NCBI GenBank assembly: GCA_913055635.1
Contig: CAJXLK010000001.1
Location: forward strand, 160,626 to 224,625
Direction: 5' to 3'
Origin: an uncultured Bacteroidota bacterium
GTDB lineage: Bacteria > Bacteroidota > Bacteroidia > Bacteroidales > UBA12077
DNA: 64,000 bases
Below the pieces are notes generated by a model. The model had not been told where the DNA came from. It was given only the letters and a program-made list of their open reading frames with translations, and ran no database searches. Below, piece by piece: positions 51,790 through 61,255 of this stretch (the first letter of the stretch is position 1; every line of letters starts with the position of its first letter). The translations under genes and the position numbers were made by a program.

Positions 51790-52866
51790 TCAGCCCAGCC
51801 GCACCCTGGGGTCTAGCAGGGCATAGGTCAGGTCAACCAGCACGTTGATGATGATAAACATCACTGAGATGGTCAATACGACCCCCATGACCACCGGCAG
51901 GTCATACTTGTTGAGGGCATCAACAATGACGTATCCCAGGCCTTTCCATCCGAAAATGTATTCGACAAAGACAATGCCAGCCATGAGGCTGGCAAACCAG
52001 CCGGAGATGGCCGTTATGACGGGATTAAGGGAATTGCGCAGGGCGTGGCGAAAAAGGACCCTGGGAAAAGCCAGTCCTTTGGCATGGGCCGTACGGATGT
52101 AATCCCGCGAGAGGACATCGAGCATCGAGTTGCGGGAGAGCTGAATGACGATGGCCAGTGGCCGGATGCCCAGGGTTAGGGCCGGAAGAATCAGGTTCTT
52201 TAACCTCAGGTGCACCCCCCTCCCGAAATCGTCCACTTCATAAAGGTTGCCCGTTAGATTGAGGCCGGTGACATCGCCCAGCTTGAAGGCAAAAAACCAT
52301 CCGATCAGAATGGCGGCAAAAAACGAAGGCAAAGACATGCCAAAGGCCGAAAAGAAGATGCTAAGCCGGTCAAAAAGGGTATCCTTGTATATGGCCGCCA
52401 GGATCCCCAGGAATATGCCCACCAGGGATGCAAAAATGATGGAGGAAAAGGCCAGAATAAAAGTGTTGGGAAGGGTTTGTCCAATGATCCCGGCCACTTG
52501 CTTCCTGCTTTGGTAGGATCGGCGCAAATAGGGTGACTTGAGGATCAGCGAGTTGTTTTTGCCCTTGATCAGCCTGGTGTAGGGAGCATATTTGTCCGGA
52601 TCCAGGTAGAAGTAGTCGGAAGGCTCGTGGGAATGATAACTTACCGGCGACAGGTCATTCAGGTATTTAAGGTATTGGAGGCCCTTGGAACGATTCAGCC
52701 CCAGGTCTTTGCGTATGGCCTGTATCGAGGCCACGTCCGACCGCTGGCCCATCAGCATACGGGCCGGATCGCCCGGCAATACATTGAAAAGCACGAAAAC
52801 CAGCGTGGCAACCCCCCAAAGGATGAGTATGGCGTAAAGGATTCTTTTGATGAAATATTGGGCCAC
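51790..52866 (-). CDS. ABC transporter permease, DppB/OppB type
   Basis: 358 residues with six helices. The N-terminal FIKRILYAILILWGVATLVFVLFNVLPGDPARMLMG is the family signature, a periplasmic loop of about 60 residues lies between helices 1 and 2, and the EAA loop contains DYIRTAHAKGLAFPRVLFRHALRNSLNPV. It forms half of the membrane channel of a peptide or nickel importer. The partner permease, ATPases and binding protein are not in the window. It lies 20 bp after the DoxX gene stop and 87 bp before tpiA. Confidence 0.9.
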   Translation of the reverse strand: MAQYFIKRILYAILILWGVATLVFVLFNVLPGDPARMLMGQRSDVASIQAIRKDLGLNRSKGLQYLKYLNDLSPVSYHSHEPSDYFYLDPDKYAPYTRLIKGKNNSLILKSPYLRRSYQSRKQVAGIIGQTLPNTFILAFSSIIFASLVGIFLGILAAIYKDTLFDRLSIFFSAFGMSLPSFFAAILIGWFFAFKLGDVTGLNLTGNLYEVDDFGRGVHLRLKNLILPALTLGIRPLAIVIQLSRNSMLDVLSRDYIRTAHAKGLAFPRVLFRHALRNSLNPVITAISGWFASLMAGIVFVEYIFGWKGLGYVIVDALNKYDLPVVMGVVLTISVMFIIINVLVDLTYALLDPRVRLG

Positions 52867-52886
52867 CGTTACCAGTTTTTAGGTTG

Positions 52887-54077
52887 TTATGACGGAAGTT
52901 CTTCCCGCTCATTGCCGGTTTGGCCGGGTTGGGATTTTTTCTCCCTGCCTTTGATATCCATTTCCCGGAGAAAATCTGTTTTGATCTCTTCCGGCGAGGG
53001 CACATCATTGTTGTGCCATTTGCCCATCACGACCCCCTCTTTGATGAGCATTAAACCAGGATTTGCACGGATAATGGTTTTTAGGGTGATCTCATCGGTA
53101 TGGTAAAAGGGAAAGCGCACCCCGGTCTTTTCTTTAAACCGCATGATGTCTTCCTTCAGGGAAGAGGTCAGTGCAATAAAGCTGCAATGGTTGTTTTCAC
53201 GGCAGAAACCACTCAGCCGCCGGATCTCTTCCATCTCTGAGCGATCGGCTTTTTTTAGATCATAGGAGATGAACAAGAAGGTATAGTCCTGCTTGTCCAG
53301 TACAATATCGGTGATGTCGCTGCCATCAAGGGTGGTGATGGAGAAGCCGCTGATAGGGGGGGTATACCCCTCGCTTATCTTGACGTTTTTGGTCTCAACC
53401 CACTGCCAGGTGGAATCGGGCAGGCTGTCCATGGTGAATTCACGTATTTCTCCTTCCTTTTTATATTTTAATATGGTTTTATATTCAGGTTGGGGGGCGT
53501 CTTCGGGGATCTTCATCTTTTCAGGGATATTGGCACCCACCTCATAGGGGCGGAAGTCAATGATGGGCAGATGGAAGTAGCTGTAAAGGGTGAAAGCCAG
53601 GATGATCACTACGGTGCTGACGGTGAGCCCCAGTTCCTGAACCCGGCTGTATGGTGTTTGAAAATGATGGCGCTGCAGGAAAATGAAGACGACAAAAACC
53701 ATGATCACTGCATTCTTCCAAAATGTTTGCCAGTTGGTCATTACAATGGCATCCCCAAAACACCCGCAGTCATGCACCGGATTTTCAAAAGCCAGGTAAA
53801 GGGTCAGCAAGGTGAAAAATCCCATGAAGATCAGCACAACCCACGAGGTGATGCGGGTTCTGATGTTTAATATCAGCACCGCCCCCAGTACAAATTCAAA
53901 CGTGCTCAAAAGTATGCCCAGCGGCAGGGCCATTGGATCCAGAAACTCCAGTCCGAAAGCGGTAAAATAATCGTTGAACTTGTAGGCCGAACCAAGCGGA
54001 TCGATCCCCTTTACAAATCCGGAAAAAATCAATACCGCACCTACTATAAACCGGCTGATCGTGCGCAGGGTCTTCAT
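52887..54077 (-). CDS. DoxX-type membrane protein with thioredoxin-like tail (BT_3928 family)
   Basis: I start at ATG 54077 (396 residues, MKTLRTISRFIVGAVLIFSGF); the track start adds 24 residues. Residues about 1-145 form four helices of the DoxX/MauE type (FSGFVKGIDPLGSAYKF, LPLGILLSTFEFVLGAVLILN, LIFMGFFTLLTLYLAFENPVHDCGCFG). After another helix, the soluble tail (about 185-396) looks thioredoxin-like (YTFLFISYDLKKADRSEMEE) without an obvious CxxC. The DCGC motif in the loop is typical. The name follows Bacteroides BT_3928. Proposed role is redox or quinone-linked, but unproven. Confidence 0.85.
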   Translation of the reverse strand: MKTLRTISRFIVGAVLIFSGFVKGIDPLGSAYKFNDYFTAFGLEFLDPMALPLGILLSTFEFVLGAVLILNIRTRITSWVVLIFMGFFTLLTLYLAFENPVHDCGCFGDAIVMTNWQTFWKNAVIMVFVVFIFLQRHHFQTPYSRVQELGLTVSTVVIILAFTLYSYFHLPIIDFRPYEVGANIPEKMKIPEDAPQPEYKTILKYKKEGEIREFTMDSLPDSTWQWVETKNVKISEGYTPPISGFSITTLDGSDITDIVLDKQDYTFLFISYDLKKADRSEMEEIRRLSGFCRENNHCSFIALTSSLKEDIMRFKEKTGVRFPFYHTDEITLKTIIRANPGLMLIKEGVVMGKWHNNDVPSPEEIKTDFLREMDIKGREKKSQPGQTGNEREELPS

Positions 54078-54268
54078 CCAATATGCTTTTTGTGATTTTG
54101 GATCCTCAAATATATAAAATCTGGCTTCTAAAAACGCGATGCATGTCAATAAAGAATGGCCCTTTTGATATGAGGTGTTTTTTGCAAGAAAGATGATGCT
54201 TCCGGGAAGGATATGGCTTTAGGGTAAGGTATTTTTTTCTGAGAAAGATTCCCCGGAGGAGGTTTTTA

Positions 54269-54298
54269 TTGGTGCTGTCACAGAAAATACTATTTTTG
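54269..54298 (+). promoter_or_regulatory. Candidate prfC promoter
   Basis: TTG (54269-54271), 19 bases, then TATTTTTG (54291-54298), the Bacteroidota -33/-7 layout. It leaves a long leader before prfC. Confidence 0.55.
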
Positions 54299-54341
54299 CA
54301 CCTTTGAAAAATCAACCCGGGCTAATGAAAGATCAATCGGC

Positions 54342-54419
54342 ATGAAAGATTATAACGCGGGTATGCCTTTTCATTTCAGATTTTCTGTGATAATCACAGA
54401 TTGGGGATTGGAAAATTAA
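54342..54419 (+). CDS. Possible leader peptide upstream of prfC
   Basis: An ATG at 54342 opens a 25-residue frame, [20 protein letters not shown] and five more residues, ending TAA at 54417-54419, 13 bases before the prfC ATG. The frame is too short for the ORF track. It lies within the predicted leader and spans the palindrome at 54384-54400. It could be a regulatory leader peptide or chance. Confidence 0.25.
   Translation: MKDYNAGMPFHFRFSVIITDWGLEN
54384..54400. promoter_or_regulatory. Perfect 17-nt palindrome upstream of prfC
   Basis: TCTGTGATAATCACAGA has 8-bp arms around a single central A, 32 bases before the prfC start. It contains TGTGA and TCACA half-sites three bases apart, closer than a CRP-type site. 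It could be an operator or a leader hairpin. Confidence 0.5.
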
Positions 54420-54432
54420 TTTTGAGGACCAT

Positions 54433-56013
54433 ATGAGTTTTGAGGGAGAAATAGACCGAAGAAGAACTTTTGCCATCGTGAGCCATCCTGATGCAGGAAA
54501 GACAACCTTAACCGAGAAATTCCTGCTTTTCGGGGGTGCCATTAATGTGGCGGGGGCCGTTAAATCGAACAAGATCAAAAAGACGGCCACCTCGGATTTT
54601 ATGGAGATTGAGCGGCAGCGGGGCATATCGGTGGCTACCTCTGTGATGGGATTTGAGTACCAGGGAAAGAAGGTCAATATATTGGATACCCCGGGTCACC
54701 AGGATTTTGCAGAAGACACCTACCGGACCCTCACGGCCGTGGACAGTGTGATCATTGTTATAGACGGGGCCAAAGGGGTGGAGCCTCAAACCAAAAAACT
54801 GATGAATGTATGCCGCATGCGCAACACTCCGGTGATTGTGTTCATCAATAAACTTGACCGGCCTGCCCAGGATCCTTTTGACCTGTTGGATGAAATTGAG
54901 CAGCAACTCGAGATCAAGGTTAGGCCACTGTCCTGGCCGATAGGCAGTGGCCCGCAATTCAAGGGCGTATATGACCTCTACGGGGAAAAGCTTAACCTGT
55001 TCAGCGGCCAGAGCAAGCAAACCGTTGAAGAATCGGTTGAGTTCAGAGATCTCAACGACCAGCAGCTGGAGGAATACCTGGGAACCAGCCCTGCCGACAC
55101 CCTGCGCGAGGAAGTGGAACTGATCCAGGGGGTTTACAATGACTTTGATCAGCAGCAGTATATTCAGGGAGAGCTGGCTCCGGTATTTTTTGGCAGCGCC
55201 CTGAATAATTTCGGTGTACAGGAATTGCTGGAGCGGTTTTTGGAAATTTCTCCTTCCCCACAACCCACAGAAGCCCACGAAAGGATCGTTTCCCCCAGGG
55301 AAGATCAATTTAAGGGTTTTGTCTTTAAGATTCATGCCAACATGGATCCCAACCACCGCGACCGGATTGCCTTTGTAAAAGTATGTTCCGGCATTTTTCG
55401 GCGCAATACCCCATACCTCCATGTCCAGGCTGGCAAAAAAATGAAATTTCCCGGGCCTACTTCTTTTATGGCCGCCAAAAAGTCGGTGGTCGATGAGCTT
55501 TATCCCGGGGATATTGTGGGTTTACATGATACCGGCAATTTCAAGATCGGCGATACCCTCAGCGAAGGCGAGAAGATCCATTTTAAAGGCCTGCCCAGCT
55601 TTTCGCCGGAGATGTTCCGTTATATAGAGAATTCCGATCCCATGCGCTATAAACAACTGGACAAAGGCATTGATCAACTCATGGATGAAGGGGTCGCCCA
55701 GCTCTTTAAAAGCAAGACCAACGGGCGTAAAATCATCGGAACGGTTGGTCAGCTGCAGCTTGATGTCATTCAGTTCCGCCTTAAACACGAATATGGCGCT
55801 TCCTGCCGTTATGAAAACCTGCCCATGTACAAAGCTTGCTGGATTGAAAGCCATGACGAACAGGAACTCCAGGAATTCCGAAAAAGAAAAGAACAGGCCA
55901 TGGCCTACGACAAACACGGACGGGAGGTTTTTCTGGCTGAATCACCCCATGCCCTGCGCATGGCCCAGGAAAAATACCCCAACCTGACCTTCCACTTCTC
56001 TTCTGAGTTTTAA
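54433..56013 (+). CDS. prfC: Peptide chain release factor 3
   Basis: 526 residues, full length for RF3, the GTPase that recycles RF1 and RF2 from the ribosome after termination. The G domain is intact: [13 protein letters not shown] (G1), the switch region [21 protein letters not shown] (G3) and FINKLDRP (G4). The second and third domains follow, with [17 protein letters not shown] and [20 protein letters not shown], which separates RF3 from EF-G and LepA. It is a monocistronic gene. Confidence 0.95.
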   Translation: MSFEGEIDRRRTFAIVSHPDAGKTTLTEKFLLFGGAINVAGAVKSNKIKKTATSDFMEIERQRGISVATSVMGFEYQGKKVNILDTPGHQDFAEDTYRTLTAVDSVIIVIDGAKGVEPQTKKLMNVCRMRNTPVIVFINKLDRPAQDPFDLLDEIEQQLEIKVRPLSWPIGSGPQFKGVYDLYGEKLNLFSGQSKQTVEESVEFRDLNDQQLEEYLGTSPADTLREEVELIQGVYNDFDQQQYIQGELAPVFFGSALNNFGVQELLERFLEISPSPQPTEAHERIVSPREDQFKGFVFKIHANMDPNHRDRIAFVKVCSGIFRRNTPYLHVQAGKKMKFPGPTSFMAAKKSVVDELYPGDIVGLHDTGNFKIGDTLSEGEKIHFKGLPSFSPEMFRYIENSDPMRYKQLDKGIDQLMDEGVAQLFKSKTNGRKIIGTVGQLQLDVIQFRLKHEYGASCRYENLPMYKACWIESHDEQELQEFRKRKEQAMAYDKHGREVFLAESPHALRMAQEKYPNLTFHFSSEF

Positions 56014-56274
56014 AGGCAGAGAACGGTAGCATTGACCGGGATGCATCCTGGTGATTTCAATTTTCACAGGATTTTGATGAGCTGTTCAAATTAACGCAAA
56101 AGGGAATAGGCTTTGGCTTAAGTTTTTTTTGCTCAATTCTTTCAGCTTATGGGAATGGGGATTAAATTAAGGTCCTTATTAAAAGAGAGTTGAAGTAGGA
56201 AAGGACTATGTTAAACTTTTTCTCCTTCCGCTTGTCACAAGATTGGTTTTTTTAATGAAAAAAAGGAATTTGTT

Positions 56275-58764
56275 TTGAAGATGATAAGAGTTTTGGCTCA
56301 GGTGTTGATTGTTGTATTGTTTTTTCACACTTCAGTAAATGCTCAACAGGACAATAAGGTATTAAAGGCAATAAAGAACGGTAAGCCGCCTAAGATTGAC
56401 GGCAAATTGAACGATACCATCTGGAAGAAGGCGGTAACAGCCACCGATTTTTATCAGTACCGGCCCTATAATGGGGATGACCCCTCTTTTCCTACCGAAG
56501 TGAAGGTCATCTATGATGACCGTGCCATTTACATTGGTGCTGTCATGTATGATCCCAGTCCGGACAGCATATACCGGGAGCTGGGCAATCGTGATTTTCG
56601 TGGCATCAGGGGCGGTCATGGCGTAGGCAGTTTAAATGCCGACATGTTCAGTGTGTTGCTCAATCCTTTCAACGACGGGGTCAACATGTTGGAATTCACT
56701 GTTTCGGCATCCAATGTCCAGAGCGACATCAAGCACATTGGCCGTCATACAGATGCAGCCTGGGATGCAGTATGGTGCAGCGACACCCGTATTACCGACA
56801 AGGGATGGGTGGCCGAGCTGCAGATTCCTTATTCGGCCCTGCGATTTCCTTCTCAGGTTAAGGAAAACTGGGGGCTTCATTTGTTTCGACATGTCCGTCG
56901 TTACCGGGAGTGGGACACCTGGAATTATATGGACGTAGAGCAACAGGGCATCGTCAACCAGGACGGTGAGATGAGCGGCATCCACGATATTAACCCCCCG
57001 GTACGCTTGTCATTAACCCCTTATTTATCTACTTATGTGGAAAATCAACCGGATGAACAAGCCTGGGTGGGCAACATCCGGGGGGGGATGGACCTCAAAT
57101 ATGGCATCAGCGAGAGTTTCACCCTGGATATGACCCTGATACCTGACTTTGGGCAGGTCGAAACCGAAGACCGGGTGCTGAACCTTTCCCCCTATGAAGT
57201 GCATTATCAGGAGAAACGCCCTTTTTTCACCGAAGGAACAGAATTGTTCAATAAAGGTGGGGTATTTTATTCACGCAGAATTGGCGGAGAGCCTACCAAC
57301 ATGGATAAAGTGGATGAGGCCCTTGACTCGACTCAGGTGGTCAAGGAAAATCCTTCTGAGACACGCATGATCAATGCCACCAAGGTTTCCGGGCGAACCG
57401 ACAATGGCCTGGGAATCGGTTTTTTAAATGCCCTTACTTCTGAGGCAACGGCTACCCTGCGCGATACCATTACAGGTGAGAAAAGCAAGGTGCGTACCCA
57501 GCCCTTTACCAATTATAACATGGTGGTACTCGACCAAAGCCTGCGCAACAATTCCTATGTGAGCCTGGTCAATACCAACGTCCATTATTTTAAAGGCAAT
57601 TATACGGCCAATGTCACGGCCACTGAATTTAAACTGGCCAATCAGGACAACAGCTATCAAATATCGGGCAGCGGGGCCATTACCCAGAAATATACCAGTA
57701 CCAATCAGTTTGGTCATGCCTACGACATTGAGCTAAGCCGTACCCAGGGCAATTTTCGCTTTGAACTGGGTCATAACGTAGAAACCGATACCTACGATCC
57801 CAATGACCTGGGGTATGACCGGCGCAACAACCAGTTCCGGCAAAACCTGGAACTGAGCTACAATATCTATGAACCGTTTGGCCCTTTTTTGAGCTGGTAC
57901 AACAACATCGACCTGGAGTATTCCCAGCTTTACCAGCCCAGAAAATACCAGGGCATGGAGGCGCGTCTGTTTTCAAACTTTAATTTCAGGAATCATTCTG
58001 AGTTTGGCATTTTTATCAACTGGCAGCCTGAATCCAACGATTTTTTTGAACCCCGTGTCGAAGGGTGGGACTGGAAATACAAAAATCCGCGCCATACTTT
58101 TTACCATTTTTGGTATGGCACCAACAGCGCCAAAGACTTTAGCCTACATGTGGAGGGTTCCTATAATAAAGCGGCCAGGTATAACAAACACAGCTACAGT
58201 GTAGGGTTGTCGCCCAACATTCGTTTCAGTGATCAATTTTCGCTGAACTACAATGTCAACTACAACGAATCCTATAACGATATGGGGTATGTGGAAGATT
58301 TCACCGATGAGCAGGGGAATGTGCGGGTGAATTTTGGCGAGCGCGACATCAAGACCATCACCCATACCCTGCGCAGCAGCTATAAATTTACCAGCCGGGA
58401 TTTGTTGAATTTGCGTATACGTCATTACTGGCGAACGGTCAACTATTCCAATTTTTATCCCTTGCAGCAGGAGGGGTATCTCGGATCAGCCCTGGGATAT
58501 GATGAATACGGGAATTCGCAGAACATGAGCTATAATGCCCTGACCGTTTACCTGCGCTACCTGTGGCACTTTTCCCCCGGCAGCGAGTTGTCGGTGGTCT
58601 ACAAGAACAATATTTTTACTTCCACCGAAGACATACCGGATGATTACCTGACCAATCTTGACCGCACCCTCCAGGCCGACCAGATCAACAGCTTTTCGGT
58701 GAAATTCATCTATTACCTTGACTACCGGTACCTGAAGAAAGGCTTCGATATGTTTGCCAATTGA
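56275..58764 (+). CDS. DUF5916-family exported protein with CBM9-like N-terminal domain
   Basis: 829 residues. Signal peptide MIRVLAQVLIVVLFFHTSVNAQ (start at 56275 or three bases later in the same frame). Residues about 35-215 match the carbohydrate-binding CBM9-like fold (KPPKIDGKLNDTIWKKA, FPTEVKVIYDDRAIYIGAVMYDP). The rest, opening with PPVRLSLTPYLSTYVENQ, is a DUF5916 beta-barrel with strand-rich repeats (YFKGNYTANVTATEFKLANQD) that ends at the membrane-type C-terminus. Family members are outer-membrane proteins of unknown role, sometimes with a hydrolase-linked CBM9 domain. It stands alone upstream of the repeat cluster. Confidence 0.88.
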   Translation: MKMIRVLAQVLIVVLFFHTSVNAQQDNKVLKAIKNGKPPKIDGKLNDTIWKKAVTATDFYQYRPYNGDDPSFPTEVKVIYDDRAIYIGAVMYDPSPDSIYRELGNRDFRGIRGGHGVGSLNADMFSVLLNPFNDGVNMLEFTVSASNVQSDIKHIGRHTDAAWDAVWCSDTRITDKGWVAELQIPYSALRFPSQVKENWGLHLFRHVRRYREWDTWNYMDVEQQGIVNQDGEMSGIHDINPPVRLSLTPYLSTYVENQPDEQAWVGNIRGGMDLKYGISESFTLDMTLIPDFGQVETEDRVLNLSPYEVHYQEKRPFFTEGTELFNKGGVFYSRRIGGEPTNMDKVDEALDSTQVVKENPSETRMINATKVSGRTDNGLGIGFLNALTSEATATLRDTITGEKSKVRTQPFTNYNMVVLDQSLRNNSYVSLVNTNVHYFKGNYTANVTATEFKLANQDNSYQISGSGAITQKYTSTNQFGHAYDIELSRTQGNFRFELGHNVETDTYDPNDLGYDRRNNQFRQNLELSYNIYEPFGPFLSWYNNIDLEYSQLYQPRKYQGMEARLFSNFNFRNHSEFGIFINWQPESNDFFEPRVEGWDWKYKNPRHTFYHFWYGTNSAKDFSLHVEGSYNKAARYNKHSYSVGLSPNIRFSDQFSLNYNVNYNESYNDMGYVEDFTDEQGNVRVNFGERDIKTITHTLRSSYKFTSRDLLNLRIRHYWRTVNYSNFYPLQQEGYLGSALGYDEYGNSQNMSYNALTVYLRYLWHFSPGSELSVVYKNNIFTSTEDIPDDYLTNLDRTLQADQINSFSVKFIYYLDYRYLKKGFDMFAN

Positions 58765-58774
58765 TCATGCCCCG

Positions 58775-58819
58775 GTCATGACCCCGCTTGTCATGACCCC
58801 GCTTGTCATGACCCCGCTT
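58775..58819. repeat. 15-bp tandem triplet built from a half palindrome
   Basis: GTCATGACCCCGCTT occurs three times in a row (58775-58789, 58790-58804, 58805-58819). The last runs into a complete REP-like palindrome at about 58810-58828. Each unit is a half site with a new GTCATG added. Confidence 0.9.
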
Positions 58820-59037
58820 AGCGGGGTCTGTTTGACACCCCGCTTAATAACACCCCGCTTAGCGGGGTCTGTTTGTTAGAAACGTCGTAACACCCCGCTT
58901 AGCGGGGTCTGTTTGTTAGAAGCCTCATAACACCCCGCTTAGCGGGGTCTGTTTGTTAGAAGCCTCGCGGATTATCGGGCTTTGCCGTCATCTCTGGCTG
59001 ATGCCTTGAGGCTTTCGGACTCCCCTTAGCGGGGGAC
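58820..59037. repeat. REP-like palindrome cluster C with a 40-bp tandem array
   Basis: After a truncated half site (ACACCCCGCTTAATAAC), three 40-bp units (58851-58890, 58891-58930, 58931-58970) each start CACCCCGCTTAGCGGGGTCT and continue GTTTGTTAGAA with few changes. A worn copy, CTCCCCTTAGCGGGGGACT, is at 59019-59037. Gap between the DUF5916 and murB stops is 300 bp and holds no gene. Confidence 0.92.
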
Positions 59038-59064
59038 TAGAGGAGATTCAGCAAGAAGGTTCAA

Positions 59065-60087
59065 CTAAAGGATATTTACTTCATAATCCAGGTCTATGCC
59101 GAAGTGGTCCCTCACTGCTTTCCTGATCCGGGTGGCCAGCTCATAGATTTGCCGGCCGGTGGCATTGCCATAGTTAACCAGCACCAGGGCCTGGTTGGGA
59201 TGGACTCCCGCATCTCCCTCGCGGTAACCTTTCCAGCCTAGTTGATCAATCAACCAGCCGGCGGGTATTTTGTAGTGTTTTTTGTTGAGTTTGTAGGAAG
59301 GTAAATCCGGATGGTTTGAGACCAGCTTCCTGTATTTGTTTTGATCCACCACCGGATTCTTAAAAAAACTGCCCGCACTGCCTGTTTCATCCGGTTCGGG
59401 CAGCTTTTGGCGGCGGATGTCAATCACCGCCTGGCGGATGTTGGTCAGGTTAACCGCTCCTTTTTGCCGTACCGTCACGTTTAGGGTTCCATAATTTAAA
59501 TTGTACCGGGGCTTTTTGGAGAGGAGGAACACCACATGGGTGATCACCCGTTTTCCCCTGAGTTGTTTTTTAAAGATGCTTTGGCGATAATCAAATTCAC
59601 AGTCCGCGTTGGAATAGGTCAGAGGCATCAGGCTGTGGCGGTTTAATGTGTGCACCATCTTGATGGTGTCTTTGACCTCGGCTCCATAAGCCCCGATATT
59701 TTGTATGGGCGATGCTCCCACCTGCCCGGGGATGTAGGAGAGGTTTTCCAACCCTGCCCAACCTTGCCTGACACAATAGCCCACCAGTTCATCCCAGTTT
59801 TCGCCAGCCCCCACGCGAATCACAACCGATTGCTCATTTTCTTCCAGTATTTCCAGGCCCCGGATGTTGTTGTGCAAAACAAGGCCTTGATAATCTTGGG
59901 TGAACAGTATGTTGCTGCCCCCACCCATTATCAGAGCCGGGACTTCGCTACATACCGGGTTGCTTAAGAGCTGTTTCAGCTCATCTTCGCCCGAAAAGGC
60001 GGCGAAATAACGGGCTGTGGCCTCAATCCCAAAGGAGGTATATGGTTTCAATGATACATATTCCTTTACTGGTGGTATGTTTGACAT
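59065..60087 (-). CDS. murB: UDP-N-acetylenolpyruvoylglucosamine reductase
   Basis: 340 residues from ATG 60087 (MSNIPPVKEYVSLKPYTSFG), preferred over the track start. It reduces the enolpyruvyl group with NADPH and FAD to give UDP-MurNAc for peptidoglycan. FAD-binding motifs PYTSFGIEATARYFA and ALIMGGGSNILFTQDYQGLV are present, along with SYIPGQVGASPIQNIGAYGAE. The catalytic Ser is in GSAGSFFKNPVV and the Glu near the C-terminus in LDYEVNIL. It is the type I form with the Tyr loop. Stop lies beside REP cluster C. Confidence 0.94.
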   Translation of the reverse strand: MSNIPPVKEYVSLKPYTSFGIEATARYFAAFSGEDELKQLLSNPVCSEVPALIMGGGSNILFTQDYQGLVLHNNIRGLEILEENEQSVVIRVGAGENWDELVGYCVRQGWAGLENLSYIPGQVGASPIQNIGAYGAEVKDTIKMVHTLNRHSLMPLTYSNADCEFDYRQSIFKKQLRGKRVITHVVFLLSKKPRYNLNYGTLNVTVRQKGAVNLTNIRQAVIDIRRQKLPEPDETGSAGSFFKNPVVDQNKYRKLVSNHPDLPSYKLNKKHYKIPAGWLIDQLGWKGYREGDAGVHPNQALVLVNYGNATGRQIYELATRIRKAVRDHFGIDLDYEVNIL

Positions 60088-60365
60088 ATTCAGCGAAGTT
60101 AAATTTTTAATATTGGGCATTCCTTGTTGGTTCCACCTGGTGCCGATCAAGGATCAAATCACAATTCTGCACAGATAAGGCCACGGCAGGGGGTTGGCGG
60201 GTATAATTTATTATTCCGGGCTTTGCCTCCGGTATGCTTTTGCTGTCTTTTCGGACTGTACAATGGAAATCCATTCTTAGCTTTTCGTGTTTTGTGAGCG
60301 TTATGCATATTCTGTCTTTCCGGGCCCCCATGGTCGGGTATCTTTTCTTCTCCTGCCGGTCCTTA

Positions 60366-60911
60366 TCATCGGTATGCATTACACCGGACCGTTTGCCGGA
60401 AAGATTTACGCTGTTTTGACCTGGAAGTTTCGCTGTTGGGGTAACCCAGGCTGATCAGCAAAGGTATTCTTTTACCGGCAGGAACCTTCAGCAGTTTTTT
60501 GGCCTTTTTTTCGTTGAGCCAGCCAATCATGCAGGATCCCAGGCCCTCTTCTGTGGCCTGCAGGCAGATGTGTTCAGCAGCTATGCCGATGTCGATCAGG
60601 GGATAGTGTTTTCGTTTGATCTTGCTTCCCAGGGCAGAAGTGATGTTGGCCGGTTCCATAACCAGGGCAATGATCACAGGGGCCTGGGCTGCAAATTTGT
60701 TCATGTTGAGGGTTTGAGCCCTCGCCGTGCGGGCAACCTGGTCCTTCAGTTCCGGCTCATCCACCACGATAAATGTCCAGGGCTGGGCATTGCAAGCTGA
60801 TGGGGCCAGGCGCCCGGCTTCCAGGCAACGCTCCAGTTTCTCCTTTTCAATGTCCTCCTGGCGATAGCTTCTTACACTAACCCTATTTTGTATGCTTTTA
60901 AGAATTTCCAT
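60366..60911 (-). CDS. Nitroreductase-family flavoprotein
   Basis: 181 residues of the FMN-dependent nitroreductase fold. Landmarks are IQNRVSVRSYRQEDI near the start, LAPSACNAQPWTFIVVDEP, and CLQATEEGLGSCMIGWLNEKK in the second half, giving the typical FMN contacts. Substrate is unknown (quinones, nitro compounds or others). It has a polar C-terminal tail RSKQRKSFRQTVRC. It is on the same strand as murB but separated by 280 bp. Confidence 0.9.
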   Translation of the reverse strand: MEILKSIQNRVSVRSYRQEDIEKEKLERCLEAGRLAPSACNAQPWTFIVVDEPELKDQVARTARAQTLNMNKFAAQAPVIIALVMEPANITSALGSKIKRKHYPLIDIGIAAEHICLQATEEGLGSCMIGWLNEKKAKKLLKVPAGKRIPLLISLGYPNSETSRSKQRKSFRQTVRCNAYR

Positions 60912-61255
60912 ATGGGCCTGTTTTGTCTTATTTGATCCGTGCGAAATTAATCATTATGAAGATATTCTGAAACATCCCGGACTTTATTGTGGGCAGACAT
61001 TGGTGAATATTTGATTTTATGCCGTCCGCATCATTTCAATAATTCGAAGATGAATCCCGGTGAACCAGGCCCATCAACCCACCCTGAGAATTTAACCAAA
61101 TAAATCATATTTTTTTGGACTTTTTCAGATAAATTTAATAACTTGCGACTGAAAACATTCATGCCTTTCTTTTTTAGTTCGATGCGAAAAAGGTGATGCC
61201 TTTCAAAATCAATCAAAAATAATTTTTCCATTTATTCATTTGAACCTGTGAACAG
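60912..61255. other. Intergenic region between divergent genes
   Basis: About 345 bases. The 66-residue minus-strand ORF at 61031-61231 has no protein-like pattern and is not called. I found no clear promoter box or repeat. Confidence 0.35.

Larger units (their letters stand above)
54078..54432. other. Divergent promoter region with leader ORF upstream of prfC
   Basis: About 355 bases. TATTTTTG at 54291-54298 is a -7 box with TTG 19 bases upstream. It would give prfC a leader of about 125 bases that contains a 25-codon ORF and a perfect palindrome (both listed). No promoter was identified for the DoxX gene. Confidence 0.45.

Noticed and set aside
60107-60379. 90-residue minus-strand ORF between murB and the nitroreductase gene
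   Set aside because: Charged but patternless, overlaps the ends of two real genes, and no start signals are visible.
61031-61231. 66-residue minus-strand ORF
   Set aside because: No recognisable pattern and no supporting signals in an AT-rich intergenic region.
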